This document shows, in pieces, positions 37,579-48,643 of a stretch of 64,000 nucleotides of DNA (position 1 is its first letter; each line of letters opens with the position of its first letter). This stretch comes from Cichorium intybus (taxonomy: Eukaryota; Streptophyta; Magnoliopsida; Asterales; Asteraceae): NCBI GenBank assembly GCA_023525715.1, contig CM042013.1, positions 79,173,494-79,237,493 on the forward strand. Direction: 5' to 3'. The notes under the pieces were generated by a model. The model ran no database searches. It saw only the letters and a list, made by a program, of their open reading frames with translations, and was not told the origin of the DNA. The position numbers and the translations under genes are program-made.

Positions 37579-37634
<56 letters not shown>

Positions 37635-38157
37635 GATTTTGGGGATGGAAAAAGGAGTTTCATCTCTTTTTTTATAAAAATAAGTTGGTATTATTTATAA
37701 AATGGTTGGTAATTTTTATAAAAACTTCTTTTAAGTGTTTTATGACTTTTAAGGGTGAAAATAACTTATGATTATAATATTTATTTGGTGTTTATAAAAT
37801 ATGTCAAATACTTTTATTTAAGATCAATTTAGACTAGTATCTAACATAATTGTAATTTAATTTAAGTATTTATCACTTTAGTACATAATTTGTTAGCTTA
37901 AAAATCGAAGTACATTGTTATTCTTGATTTTTGCCTCTTGTTTAAATATACTTTGAATCAAATCATGAAATTAATATTTTGGCACTTTGTATTAAAATAA
38001 CATGACCTAATAGGAATCAAAAGAATTATCTAATGATTCTAAGGTTTCTAAGGAGTTAAGCCTCGACTTCCAGATTCGTGTCTAAATAATTTTCATTCAC
38101 CTAAGGAATCTTAGGATTTCAAATTGGATAATCACATGAAATTTTATGGTTGTCACA
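35066..38157 (-). repeat. 3.1-kb 5' LTR of a gypsy-type element
   Basis: The plus-strand edges are TGTCACACCCCGC and GGTTGTCACA; on the minus strand it reads TGTGACA ... GGGGTGTGACA followed by the primer site. It is long and AT-rich. A minus-strand CTATAAAAGC box is at 37547-37556, with (GA)n blocks on both sides (37451-37500 and 37574-37632). No internal coding region belonging to it is recognisable to the left. The next bases (GAAAT, 38158-38162) are a candidate target duplication. Confidence 0.7.
37451..37632. repeat. (GA)n microsatellites flanking the LTR TATA box
   Basis: Two GA tracts, 37451-37500 and ~37574-37632, with the TATA box and ~70 bp between them. An Arg/Glu repeat ORF across it is an artefact. 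Confidence 0.9.
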
Positions 38158-39012
38158 GAAATGGGTCTTTAATGACGTGAAGGCAAAATTTGGAAATAAA
38201 TGACAAAAAGTAAAGTCGTAATTACCCAATCTTTAAAAATTAATATCTCAAAATATAAAAGGAAATTGAGAAAATGCCATCAATGTGACTTTGGTAATAT
38301 TTGAGAAAAAATATAGGAAAAAGATTCAGGCCATTTGGAGTTATAACGAATAAGTTATAAAGGTTTGAAAATGGCCCAAAAGTGACAAAAATGACCAAAG
38401 AGTCATTTTCAAGGGTTGATAGCCGAAACTCAATAAAGATTTGGACTTAAGACGGTAAGGGAAGGTTGTAAAGCTCATTCCCACCTTTCTATTGGTGTAA
38501 AGTTTGTAAAATTCGGCCATCGTATGAGAAACTTACGGCTAGGTAAAGATCAAGAAAAAATAACAAGAAAAAGTTGAAAATTTTCACCAAGTCTGGAAGG
38601 AGGGGTATTTTTGTCAATTCCTATTTAAAACCAGCCCATGGTTTTTAACACTCCTGTGGACTCGTCTCTCTCTTAGACCTCGTGATTAGAAAGCAGAAAA
38701 GATGGAAAGAAGAAAAGAAATTTGGGAAATAGTTCTAGAAGCAAACGAAAAACACATATACACACACCGTCTGTGTGTGTTCTCGTGATTCTACAATCGA
38801 GAGAGGGAGACGGTGGATCTGAGTAGCGATTATTGAGCAGGGGTCGTGGAGAGGAAGGCTGGACTGCAGCAGTTGGCGATGTCATGCAGAGGACGAAGAA
38901 ACCCGACGCCGACACTATGTTTTTCCAGCGAAATCGGGTGCCCGATGGCTTGCAGTAGCAAGGCGGAGGGCCAAGAAGTATTCTATTGTCTGATTTCACA
39001 CTAAAGTTTTGT
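38158..39012 (+). repeat. Copy 2 of the long repeat (matches 29335-30195)
   Basis: Collinear with copy 1, including the TATTTAAAA box (38622-38630) and the CT-rich and (CA)n/(TG)n segments. Similarity begins exactly at the LTR edge on the left and ends near CTAAAGTT at 39012. Confidence 0.85.
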
Positions 39013-40513
39013 TGGACCATATTTTGATATTCTTGTCTTCCATACATGAATTATGTTGAAATGATAACAATATTAAGCTTTATGAAAATGGGGTGTTACA
39101 TCTTATGTCTTGCATAAACTTCATTGTACCTTTAATCAAGATAAGTATGAAATACTTTTCATACAAACTCTTTTAAGGTTTATTGTTCACTATTCCGGTT
39201 GATAATATACATACATAACTATAAGGAAGTACACTATCACATAACATAGTGTGAACCAAATCATGAAAGGCATAGTTCTACCTATATCAATATGTCATAG
39301 TGTTCTTTTTGGGGTAAGTTGTGAAACCATTCATACAATTACAAAGATGTTCTAAGAGTTCTTGAACTCTTCAGACAATCTTCTTATTTTATTCCTTTTG
39401 AAGGCTTTTAATGATCTCATTGAGTTATACCTTCAATTTCACTTTTGAAACAATCGTTATTATTTATCCTTATTGAATAACATGTGGAGTTGACAATATT
39501 ATTTATCCTTATTGAATAACATGTGGAGTTGACAATAGTTAATGATTAGGTATCCTTTAGTCCATTACAAATTCCAACACCACCTTTTCAAGATAACATA
39601 ATCCATGTGGTTAGGTACTCTTTTTCCCAGAAGGACTACTCAAACAATAACAAGTGTTCATCAAGGAATTATATAGATTATATCGCATATATAAAACTAT
39701 AATGGTTGATTTGTAAGTGAATATAAGGTAGTATCTACACCATAAGCTTTGAGAAAAGCCATACACTCATATGTATCATTTTTAACAACACATTTGCTCT
39801 TTCACTAAGATTAGAGAAGAGAGCTACATTCAACTTCTCATATAAACAAGACACACATATATCAATGATACTTTCTCATTTTCCTTCAAGTTACCACACC
39901 CTTGGAGTTGGTATATGACCTTGATGTTTATATTTGACAAAGTTGACTATTTCATATTCAAATTAGATTTGAGTGCTATGGTGTTCATATGATACATAAC
40001 ATGTTTAGAAAGCTATTGAGATTCACTTCATTATTCCATTTAAATACAATAATTTATTTTGCATATGAATACCATTGTATCTGAAACAATTAAGTGGACT
40101 TTAATCCATCATTCGACATGTAATTGAAATAGCCTTTTAGTCAAAAAAAATTTGAACAAAGATTGTTCAAAATATTGTTTCAAACCATAAGGCATTATGG
40201 ATATAATCTACATAAGTTAAGTCCGTAGTTGTTGCTTCCTTTGCTCATATTGATTACCACCTTGATTGTCTTTCAGCTGTTATGTTTTCCTGATCATTTA
40301 TAACATTTACAATGTTATGTTTACACTTAGTATCGTGTACAAGTGTTAGATATAAGTTCTATCTCATAGATACTTGAACTGCTCCTTATGAGCATCTTCA
40401 TGTTCAATTGAAATTATATAGAACAATTCTCAATTTGACCACCAAGAGTGCCACATTCATTACATATAATGTTTTTGGCAACATCTTATTCATGCTTAAG
40501 GTTTCAAATTAGG
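39013..40513 (-). pseudogene. Old copia relic (gag to protease side), very decayed
   Basis: No frame is open, but minus-strand translation near 40440-40500 continues the gag-like sequence found at 42462-42766. The rest is unrecognisable AT-rich DNA. A 44-bp direct duplication (TTGACAATATTATTTATCCTTATTGAATAACATGTGGAG type) occurs at ~39450-39540. Confidence is low. Confidence 0.35.
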
Positions 40514-42461
40514 TGTAACCCCCCAAAATCCAGAGTTAATATTTTTGTTTTATAGAGGTTCATATACATAATACGGGTTATCAAATAAAACATCCAAATT
40601 TAAACTTAATATTTAAAATATATAAATCGTGTTGAACAAAACATTTGCAAAGGTTATCAAGTGGAAGACTTGATTATCAAAACCTCAGATGTGGTATAGT
40701 CGCACCGTGCTCCAAACTCAAGCTAGCAAATACCTAAAAAACAGTTTGGGTGAAAGAGTAAGAACAAAGCTTAGTGAGTTCCCCAAAATACCACTCGATC
40801 TATCACATAGAACACAACATTACAGATAACCCGACGGAGATCCACCACCCTGCGACTCTCACGATGGCCTCCATCCGTCGGAAGTCATTGGCCCGCAAGG
40901 CGGTAATTATCAGCCCTTAAGCCGGCAGTCATCAACTTTTGTAGGCAAACACGTAAACCATATACAAACCATATTATTACACAAAGTAATAAATACCACC
41001 TATGCATGTAACATCACCCATAGTATACTGAGAAGATTCACCTGATTTGTCAAGCCGGAACAGCACTCCCCGTGCGTGTCCTCAGATCCGACAATACTAA
41101 CTTCCTAACAAGGATAAAATTCACTTAGAATTTCGTAAACTCCAAATAGGATAAACCCCTAAGACTGGTATCACGTTTGACCAAAGGTCAAAGGTCAAAA
41201 AGTCAAAGTCAACGGTCAACAGTCAACAGGCAGTTAGCGCCGCTAACTTCCCTAGTTAGCATCGCTAACTATGAACAGCCTCAAAAGTCCATTAAGCTCT
41301 TAATCCATTCAATCAAGGTCTTAATTCTTCGAGGGACTTCCAAACAGTCCCTAAAATCCATAAAAATCCTAACTTTACCAACCACACATGACCATACAAG
41401 CTCAAGAACAAGATCCAAGCCTAAAATGTCCAAAACTTCTACAAAACCACCAAAGAGAGTTTGGCTTACTCTTTAAACCAACTTAATGGTTCTAAATCAG
41501 GACTTAAGGCATAAAGTTCCAAACTTTATCCTTCCCAACCATGGAAAATCACCAAAAGGGACCATTTATTCGTTTCAATCCATACAATCCCACTAAAAGC
41601 ATAAGAATAACATTAAAATGCATAAAGGTGGGAAGTTTACTCACAATGGTCTAGACCTAAGAACTTTAGTTGATTTCCACTTGAGGAAAGCTTCTTAGCA
41701 ACACCAAGTATCCACTAGCATCATAATATCAAAAATCCTTCCAAAAGTGCCAAAATCACCAAAAACGCTCAAAATAAGCTAGAGAGGAGAAAAAGACAAG
41801 TTTGGGGGCTGAAATGATGAATATGGCAGCTGCCCTATGGTTCCCCACCCTTATAAGTGGCCCAGACTTCAAAATCTAGGGTTTTGGCCCAAACAGGACA
41901 GTTAGCGTTTCTAACTCTAAAGTTAGCGCCGCTAACTGGAGATCGTACAAACCATACAACAAACAACATTAGCATCGCTAACCTATCACATTAGCATCAT
42001 AGTATTAGCGCTGCTAATGCCCATTCCCATATTTTCCATATTTTGCTTCACTTTTTCCCATTAAACTTGAACCTTTCGGGATTAGGGTCTTATAACTCTC
42101 CCTAACTTAATCGGATTTCATCCCACTACCTACCTCGAGTAAAGAACATGAATACTTAGCATCGACTCATTCATACCAAAATCCATACCTTGCTGTTCGA
42201 GGACTGAATGCCATGCGCCTAATCTATGCTGACCCACAATTCCAGCTACACACCTTCGGAAATCCATACCAATCCCCATGGCTAAGAAATCCAATCTCCA
42301 CTGTCTCAAAAGACACTCATATGCATATCACCAACTAAGCTACTCACACTACACACCGCCTTAACAACCCATAAGGACTCTGTCCTTGAGTATCTAAACA
42401 ACTAAGATCTAAACATGCGATACATTACTCATGCCTAGCCCATCGGGATTAGGGTCTTACA
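40514..42461 (-). repeat. Solo LTR, gypsy-like, with a palindromic motif array
   Basis: TGTAACCCCCC to GGTCTTACA, 1948 bp, with no internal region beside it. The flanks TTAGG and TTAAG differ at one base and fit an aged 5-bp target duplication, because the flanking relic reads through when the LTR is removed. Minus orientation is preferred: a CTTATAAG box (41850-41857) is followed by a CT-rich leader. Seven 15-bp dyads of the form (G/A)TTAGCNNNGCTAA(C/T) or close variants lie at 41233, 41255, 41901, 41922, 41968, 41990 (weak) and 42004. Confidence 0.7.
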
Positions 42462-42766
42462 TTAAGGCAACCAATTTTCCTTTCCACTTACCATTCATTG
42501 ATATGGCCTCAGATTTAAGGTCTCTGGGTTTCTTGGAATCTATATTCCCTAATAGTGAGCATAATTGAACTTTTTCTTATGAATGTTTTTCTCAATGGTT
42601 ACAAACATCTTATGTAACTTTGATATGAGTTCCCCCTAATATCCAAGTTTATGTTCTGTATAAGTGGATAATATGACTTGGGTAATTAGTTAAGGACCGA
42701 AGCAAACATATTTGTCATATGGCATCTAAGTATATGACTATTCATTTTAAGAACATAAGAGCTCAC
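42462..42766 (-). pseudogene. Old copia gag fragment, right part continues at 46473
   Basis: Minus-strand reading across the excised insertion at 42766/46478 gives blocks typical of copia gag (NNKMEEGHDV, SSYVLKM, LPKSY.PLIQN) with many stops. The segment is the host of both the solo LTR and the non-autonomous element. Confidence 0.5.
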
Positions 42767-43805
42767 TGTTGTCGCCATTTTATTCTAAGTAGATTGCGGA
42801 ATAAGAAAGATTGAATACTTAGAATGGATCTTTCGCTCAACAATAAACGATGATAAATAAATAAATTAAGTGCGAAAATGTAAAGGAACGTTGCGGAAAA
42901 TATAAATGACGTGAAACGTAAATTTGCGGAATATTAAATAAATCGTAAAGAACAAGTGCGGAAATTAAAAGACAATAATTAAACGATATAATGTAATTCG
43001 TATTTTTCATTGATAATAAGAATGTGTTACATATTGGAAGTTAAGCTCAAACACAATTTCTAGTCTAAGTTGAATTACATAAAGATCTAGGAGGGAAGAA
43101 TAGATAGAAAAGATAGAAAATATAGAAAGATAGAATGATAGAAGGAAAGATATGGAGATCTAGAAAAAGGAAGAGATGTGAGGATGTTCTTGATGTTCTT
43201 GAGGTGGCTGGAGAGAATTCTCCAGCCCCTCCTCCAATTACATTAGACTATATTGGAGTGATAGTTCCTCACAATCTCACTAGAATCTCATAATAAAACT
43301 CATGACCCAAGCCTCCTATTTATAGGAGGAGAAGATATTACAAGTACAACTAATAATAATAGTATATTACAAAAGTACAACTAGTTTAAGTCTTGAACTT
43401 CTGATCTTCAATCGCTGTGTACTTTCGTTGCTGAACGGATCAGCACCGGTATTTTCTGATCCGTATTTTCTGGATCCTCACTTTCGGTATACCCTCAAGT
43501 TTGGATCCCATTTCTGAATCGGAACTGCCTGCTTTGGAACATCTCTTTTGGTTCGGAAGTGCTGAGTTCGGAACATCTCATCTAGTTCGCAATGTGCTCA
43601 GGTTTGATACCGGGTTCTGAGTTTGATTTGGATCTTGGAGTTAGGAACATTGCCATCGGAACATAGTTTAGGAAGTTGGTTCAGCATTCGGTTTTTCTGA
43701 ATATTTATTTTCTGACCCAAACTTGGATTCTCCAAGTTTGGTCCATTACTGCTGAAAGTTCCTAAGTTTCTCAATCACTCAACATCTTCGGCATTTACAC
43801 TAACA
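42767..43805 (-). repeat. 3' LTR of the non-autonomous element
   Basis: TGTTGTCGCCATTTT to CACTAACA, 1039 bp. The perfect inverted repeat CCTCCTATTTATAGGAGG (43312-43329) encloses the minus-strand TATA box. Compared with the other LTR it has ~215 extra bases (about 42835-43050) and many TTCGG sites decayed to TTTGG or TTAGG. Confidence 0.92.
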
Positions 43806-43821
43806 ATATCCCCCTAAATGG
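43806..43821 (-). promoter_or_regulatory. Polypurine tract of the non-autonomous element
   Basis: Plus ATATCCCCCTAAATGG abuts the LTR. Further copies of TCCCCCTAAATG lie at ~43921 and ~44011. The first of these is preceded by an LTR-end-like CATTTACCTAACA. Confidence 0.85.
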
Positions 43822-45633
43822 TGATAGATGTTGAGTGTGATTCTTGAGCAGTCCATGATTAATTTCTCAATCCCATTGCTGAATAAACACTTAATATTTC
43901 AGAGCATTTACCTAACAATATCCCCCTAAATGATTTGAAATGTAGAGGGTTGGGATATCAAAATTTTTGAAGAAAATTTGACTGTTGGTTGAGTTTTACT
44001 GGATTTTGGATCCCCCTAAATGTTGATGGGGTGTTAGAAATTTTTGAGAAAATCTTCTTGGTCATGAAATTTTATTAGATAGAAGTGATTCGCGCTATAT
44101 GTTCAAAAATTTGAAAAATTACAGATAATTAAATTTTGAAAATTTCTTGTTGCTGATATGTTGCTGCTGATAGAATGAGCTGTTGTTGCTTGGATCTTCA
44201 ACTGATGAAATTCTGAAGTTGCTAGCTCTTCCCAAACTTCTTATTTCTAGGAGATGTGCAAACCTTCTCCATTGAGTACGTTCAGACTCCTAGAGCATTG
44301 GCATTCGAATGCGACTTGGCACGTGCCTACGTCGCCGCAAGAACTGAATCGTTACAGCCCCCCACAAAGAAATTTCTTTCTTCGAGAAACGAACCCTTGA
44401 CTGTAGTTCTGAAATCACTTGCTGGATCTGGATGCTGCCATTGCTGATACCAACTGTTGGGTCTTGATCAGCAATTTGCTTTCTTTGTCAGCTTTTCTTG
44501 TTGAGTCATGTCTAGCTGAAAGTTCCTTAGTTTAATTACTCAACTAAGGTATCTTCTCAATTTCAACTTCTTAATCTCACAATTTTTTTTTGATAAATCA
44601 TTAGAAGTTGAAATTTGTCTCTCTATCTTCTGATTTTGGGTTCAAAAATTGTCATTTCTCCTAAAATTTTCGGAATTTGTTTTTTAATTTTTTTAAAGTT
44701 CCAAAAATTCAGAATTTGGAATCAGAAAATACAATTTTCGGAACTTTGAAATTATCGGAATTTTTTTAGGTTCCGAAAATACTTTTAAAAGTTCTGAATT
44801 TCAGTTTCTGAAGCCAATTTTCGGATTTTTTTTGGTTAGGATGGCTCCGAAAAGTCTAAAAAAAAATTTTGGAACATAAATTTCTGATTGGAGTTTTCTT
44901 AATATTTTGAAGTGTGACGGACTTCTTGAGCAAAATATGAAATTTTTGAACTTAGATGTTACAAATCATCTAAGTTTGGAAAAGGGGTTAGAAGTTAGAT
45001 ATGAGGTTAGACATTGGTGTTATGAAGCACCAAGGCTGAATTCAGAAATTCTAACTTCTGATAGAGGGGAATCAGAAGATGATGTCACTTAGGAAAAGGT
45101 TGATGATATCACCAGACAAAAATGTTGAAAAGTAAAAGGGATACGTTGGAGAGGATGACAAATGTGTTCCCCATGTTTTGATTTTTGGTGAAAGAGACAG
45201 GTGAGAGAGACATTTGAGCAGAAACATTTTAAATCAAATAATTTTTATATCCCCCAAAATATATAAAAATTCGAAAAATCATAGGGAATATAAATTAAAT
45301 ACAACATTTTTCAGCAAAAAATATGACATTTTTATAGAAATTTTCGAAAACTTAATTTTGAACAAAATAGCCAAAAAGAATCACGATAGTTAATTTTTGT
45401 TTTTAATCTCCAACAAAACGATTTTCGTCTAAAAACAAGTTAATGTTTAAACTACGGAAAAAAAAAATTTGTTCCACTTGTTTTTAAGCGTTTCAGTCAT
45501 TTACGTCCTTTACGATTTTACTTTTTTTTTGTAGAAACGAAATTGAGCACAGTAGCATGCAATGGTTTGTAGAGGATCCAAAGGTTGTTGCTTAAGCAAA
45601 CTGATCACATTGGACCTTGCAAACAGCTACTCA
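43822..45633 (-). other. Internal non-coding region of the non-autonomous element
   Basis: No gag, protease, integrase or RT similarity on either strand. It holds extra polypurine copies, a GC-rich patch (44256-44450), and AT-rich DNA with many TTCGGAA words (44660-44850). Confidence 0.75.
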
Positions 45634-45646
45634 GGCTCTGATACCA
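45634..45646 (-). promoter_or_regulatory. Primer binding site (tRNA-iMet) of the non-autonomous element
   Basis: GGCTCTGATACCA, two bases from the 5' LTR at 45649. Confidence 0.9.
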
Positions 45647-45648
45647 AT

Positions 45649-46472
45649 TGTTGTGGCCATTTTATTCTAAGTAGATTGGGGAATAAGAAAGATTGAATAC
45701 TTAGAATGGATCTTTCAAACACAATTTCTAGTCTAAGTTGAATTACACAAAGATCTAGGAGGGAAGAATAGATAGAAAATATAGAAAATATAGAAAGATA
45801 GAATGATAGAAGGAAAGATATGGAGATCTAGAAAGAGGAAGAGATGTGAGGATGTTCTTGATGTTCTTGAGGTGGCTGGAGAGAATTTTCCAGCCCCTCC
45901 TCCAATTACTTTAGACTACATTGGAGTGATAGTTCCTCACAATCTCACTAGAATCTCACAATAAAACTCATGAACCAAGCCTCCTATTTATAGGAGGAGA
46001 AGATATTACAAGTACAACTAATAATAATAGTATATTACAAAAGTACAACTAGTTTAAGTCTTGAACTTCTGATCTTCAATCGCTGTGTACTTTCGTTGCT
46101 GAACGGATCAGCACTGGTATTTTCTTATCCGTATTTTCTAGATCCTCACTTTCGGTATAGCCTCAAGTTCGGATCCCATTTCTGAATCGGAACAGCCTGC
46201 TTCGGAACATCTCTTTTGGTTCGGAAGTTCTGAGTTCGGAACATCTCATCTGGTTCGCAATGTGCTCAGGTTCGGTACCGGTTCTGAGTTTGATTCGGAT
46301 CTTGGAGTTCGAAACATTGCCATCGGAACATAGTTTCGGAACTTGGTTCAGCATTCGGTTTTTCTGAATATTTATTTTCTGACCCAAACTAGGATTCTCC
46401 AAGTTTGGTCCATTACTGCTGAAAGTTCCTAAGTTCCTCAATCACTCAACATCTTCGACATTTACACTAACA
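45649..46472 (-). repeat. 5' LTR of the non-autonomous element
   Basis: TGTTGTGGCC to CACTAACA, 824 bp. It keeps the TATA-centred inverted repeat (45980-45997) and a clear cluster of TTCGGAAC words on the upstream side (46201, 46220, 46235, 46254 and more to 46350). Confidence 0.92.
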
Positions 46473-46477
46473 CTCAC

Positions 46478-47659
46478 ATCATGGCCTTCCTCCATTTTAT
46501 TGTTATAAAATGCATGAACTATTTCAAGAACATTCAATCCTTTGCTTTCCTTTGAAGTAACTCTTGAGACATTATCATGTCATATGTCGAGTAAAGTTCC
46601 ATATCCTTCTCAAGGTCCAAAACAATTGAAACAAGCACAAGGCATGAGAATTTTGTTGAGCCATCAATATGTTTCAACTAAGTGTCATATGTGTCCTCAG
46701 ATAATTTGAATATTTAATTAGTAATTAATTATTGTCATTTGATTATACATGGATAATTAGGATAAATTAGTTAGTTCAATTTGATCTTAAATGTGTGCCT
46801 TTATTATTTGATGCTAATTATTAACATGTTTCCTCGCATAGGTTAATTAAATTAATATTATCAAACAACTAGTAATTTTAAAAGTTTAAAATATACCTTA
46901 TACATTATATAATAGTTTATATTATATGTATAACTAAGATTAAATACATCAACTTGGATCAAGACTATGTTCATTCATTCTAAGCACTCTAAGATGGTTT
47001 AAGGAAACGACCTATAAAATTATCATTGAATGGGCAACGTTTTTGCTCACCGCCGTTTGTGTGGACCAATGGAGTTACCGAAAGGGTCCAAGGATGTTGG
47101 TGTCAAGTTACAAGTATTAACTTAAAAGCTATCCAAAAAATTCCCGTTTAGATAAATAGGAAAATGTAAATATGAATGCTAGTCTATTAAAACACACATC
47201 ATTTCCTGATGGTCTATTAATGGAGCGTGTGTAGTTAACCGGCACGTTAATTTGAGACTGTAAGTGAAAGATGATGTGGCAATTCATGTTTATGGTTATT
47301 GATGGAGCGTGTATGCTTTACCGGCAAATCAATTTGAAACTATAAATGGATCGAATTTGAAAATGCGGTTTTGCATGGTTAAGTCACAATCTTGTTTGTG
47401 GTCCTCGGCATCCCAGCCACAAAGGTAATATAACATATCCGAGATTAACATGCCATTGATGACACAATGAATCTCAAAATATCTAGTTATTTCATAATGA
47501 TTGAAATTGGAAAATTGTATGCCTACCTTACATAAGTTTATTGATGATTACAATATCCCTTTTCATAGAATACATAGTAAAATACAAATCATAGCCTCAA
47601 TAATAAATTGGGTAATTATTTGAAGGAATATACGTATCAACCAACTAAAACTTGTGTCT
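46478..47659. other. Copia relic remnant, then unassigned DNA with a short tandem duplication
   Basis: To about 46700 it continues the old gag relic. Beyond that there is no gene. Two diverged ~50-bp copies (GATGGAGCGTGTGTAGTTAACCGGCA and a variant) occur near 47219 and 47299. Confidence 0.45.
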
Positions 47660-47780
47660 CTCGTAGATGTCTTGAAACAATGGTGATCTCACTGTCCCTC
47701 CTCCTCCACCACCACCCACCAAATCAAACTTTACCTTACTCTCGATTCTCTTAAAGGAAAAACTGACCGGTCCAAACAAT

Positions 47781-48643
47781 ATGGCCTGGATGTGGAATCT
47801 AAAGATGATACTTCATTATGAGGGCAAAGAGTATATTCTCGATAAGCAGATTCCTAAGATCGATGAGGAATTTGCTACTCCCGAAGAACTAGCCAAATAC
47901 CAAAAGCATGTCGATGACGCCACTAAGGTGTCTTGCATCATGAAAGCGACCATATCCCTGGAGCTCCAAAAGACCTTCGAGGATAGTTGGCCTTTTGAAA
48001 TGAACTTGTAACTTGCTGAAATGTTCACAATAGAGCAAGGCAAGAGCCCTGTAAGATCGTCAAAACCATGATGACGTGCAAAATGAAAGAAAGAGAGTCT
48101 GTGTGTGCCCATGTGCAGAAGATGCAATGGTACTTTGAAAGACTCAGGAAACTCGACGTAAACTTTGATGAAGAACTCGTTGTGGACATGGTCCTGAGAT
48201 CTCTCCATGGTTCTTATGATCAGTTCATCCTGACTTATCATTTAAACAACACATATACCATGTCGATGCAGTTACACGGTTTACTACAAACCGCCAAGGC
48301 GAGCGTGACAAAGTCTCAGGGCTCGAGTGCCTTTGTTGTTCCTGTCATGGCCATTAGACATGGTAAGAGAAAGAAAAGAAAGGCTTCTTCTCAACCCAGT
48401 TGGAAAGGGAAAGCCCAGGATGGAGAGTCTAGTCACAGGTCAAAGAGACAGGATAAGTATGAGATTCCTCTAACCAGTTATTCGAAAGAGGCCACTTGCT
48501 TTTACTGCACTCAAAAGGGTCATTGCAAACGAAGGTGCCCAAAGTACCTATATGACATAAAGGATGGTAAAGTGAAGGTGTCTGGCTCCGCCTCATGTAT
48601 GTATATGATCCAACTCAGTGACGCTAATACTTCTAATTCATGA
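47781..48643 (+). pseudogene. Gag of element C
   Basis: The first part (47781-48011, KEYILDKQIPKIDEE, KYQKHVDD) and the second (48068-48643, CKMKERESVCAHVQKM, LVVDMVLRSL) are in different frames with a short gap. The second ends in a zinc knuckle (CFYCTQKGHCKRRC) followed by KYLYDIKDGKV. It is a UBN2-type copia gag, shorter than B's and without the coiled coil, so a different lineage. The stop at 48641-48643 precedes the protease motif. Confidence 0.85.

Larger units (their letters stand above)
42767..46472 (-). mobile_element. Non-autonomous LTR retrotransposon with target duplication CTCAC
   Basis: LTRs 42767-43805 and 45649-46472, polypurine tract, primer site, and CTCAC at 42762-42766 and 46473-46477. 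The 1.84-kb internal region (43806-45648) encodes no gag or pol, so any movement needed proteins from another element. The apparent ORFs inside are short and unlike known proteins. Confidence 0.92.

Noticed and set aside
37529..37771. Arg-Glu repeat ORF
   Set aside because: It is a GA microsatellite inside an LTR.
38673..39047. 124-codon minus ORF with a Pro/Ser-rich N-terminal region
   Set aside because: It is antisense to the repeat's promoter region, and the matching stretch of copy 1 does not keep it.
39450..39540. Short direct duplication as a target-site duplication
   Set aside because: It is ~44 bp and tandem with nothing between the copies, so it is a local duplication and not an insertion footprint.
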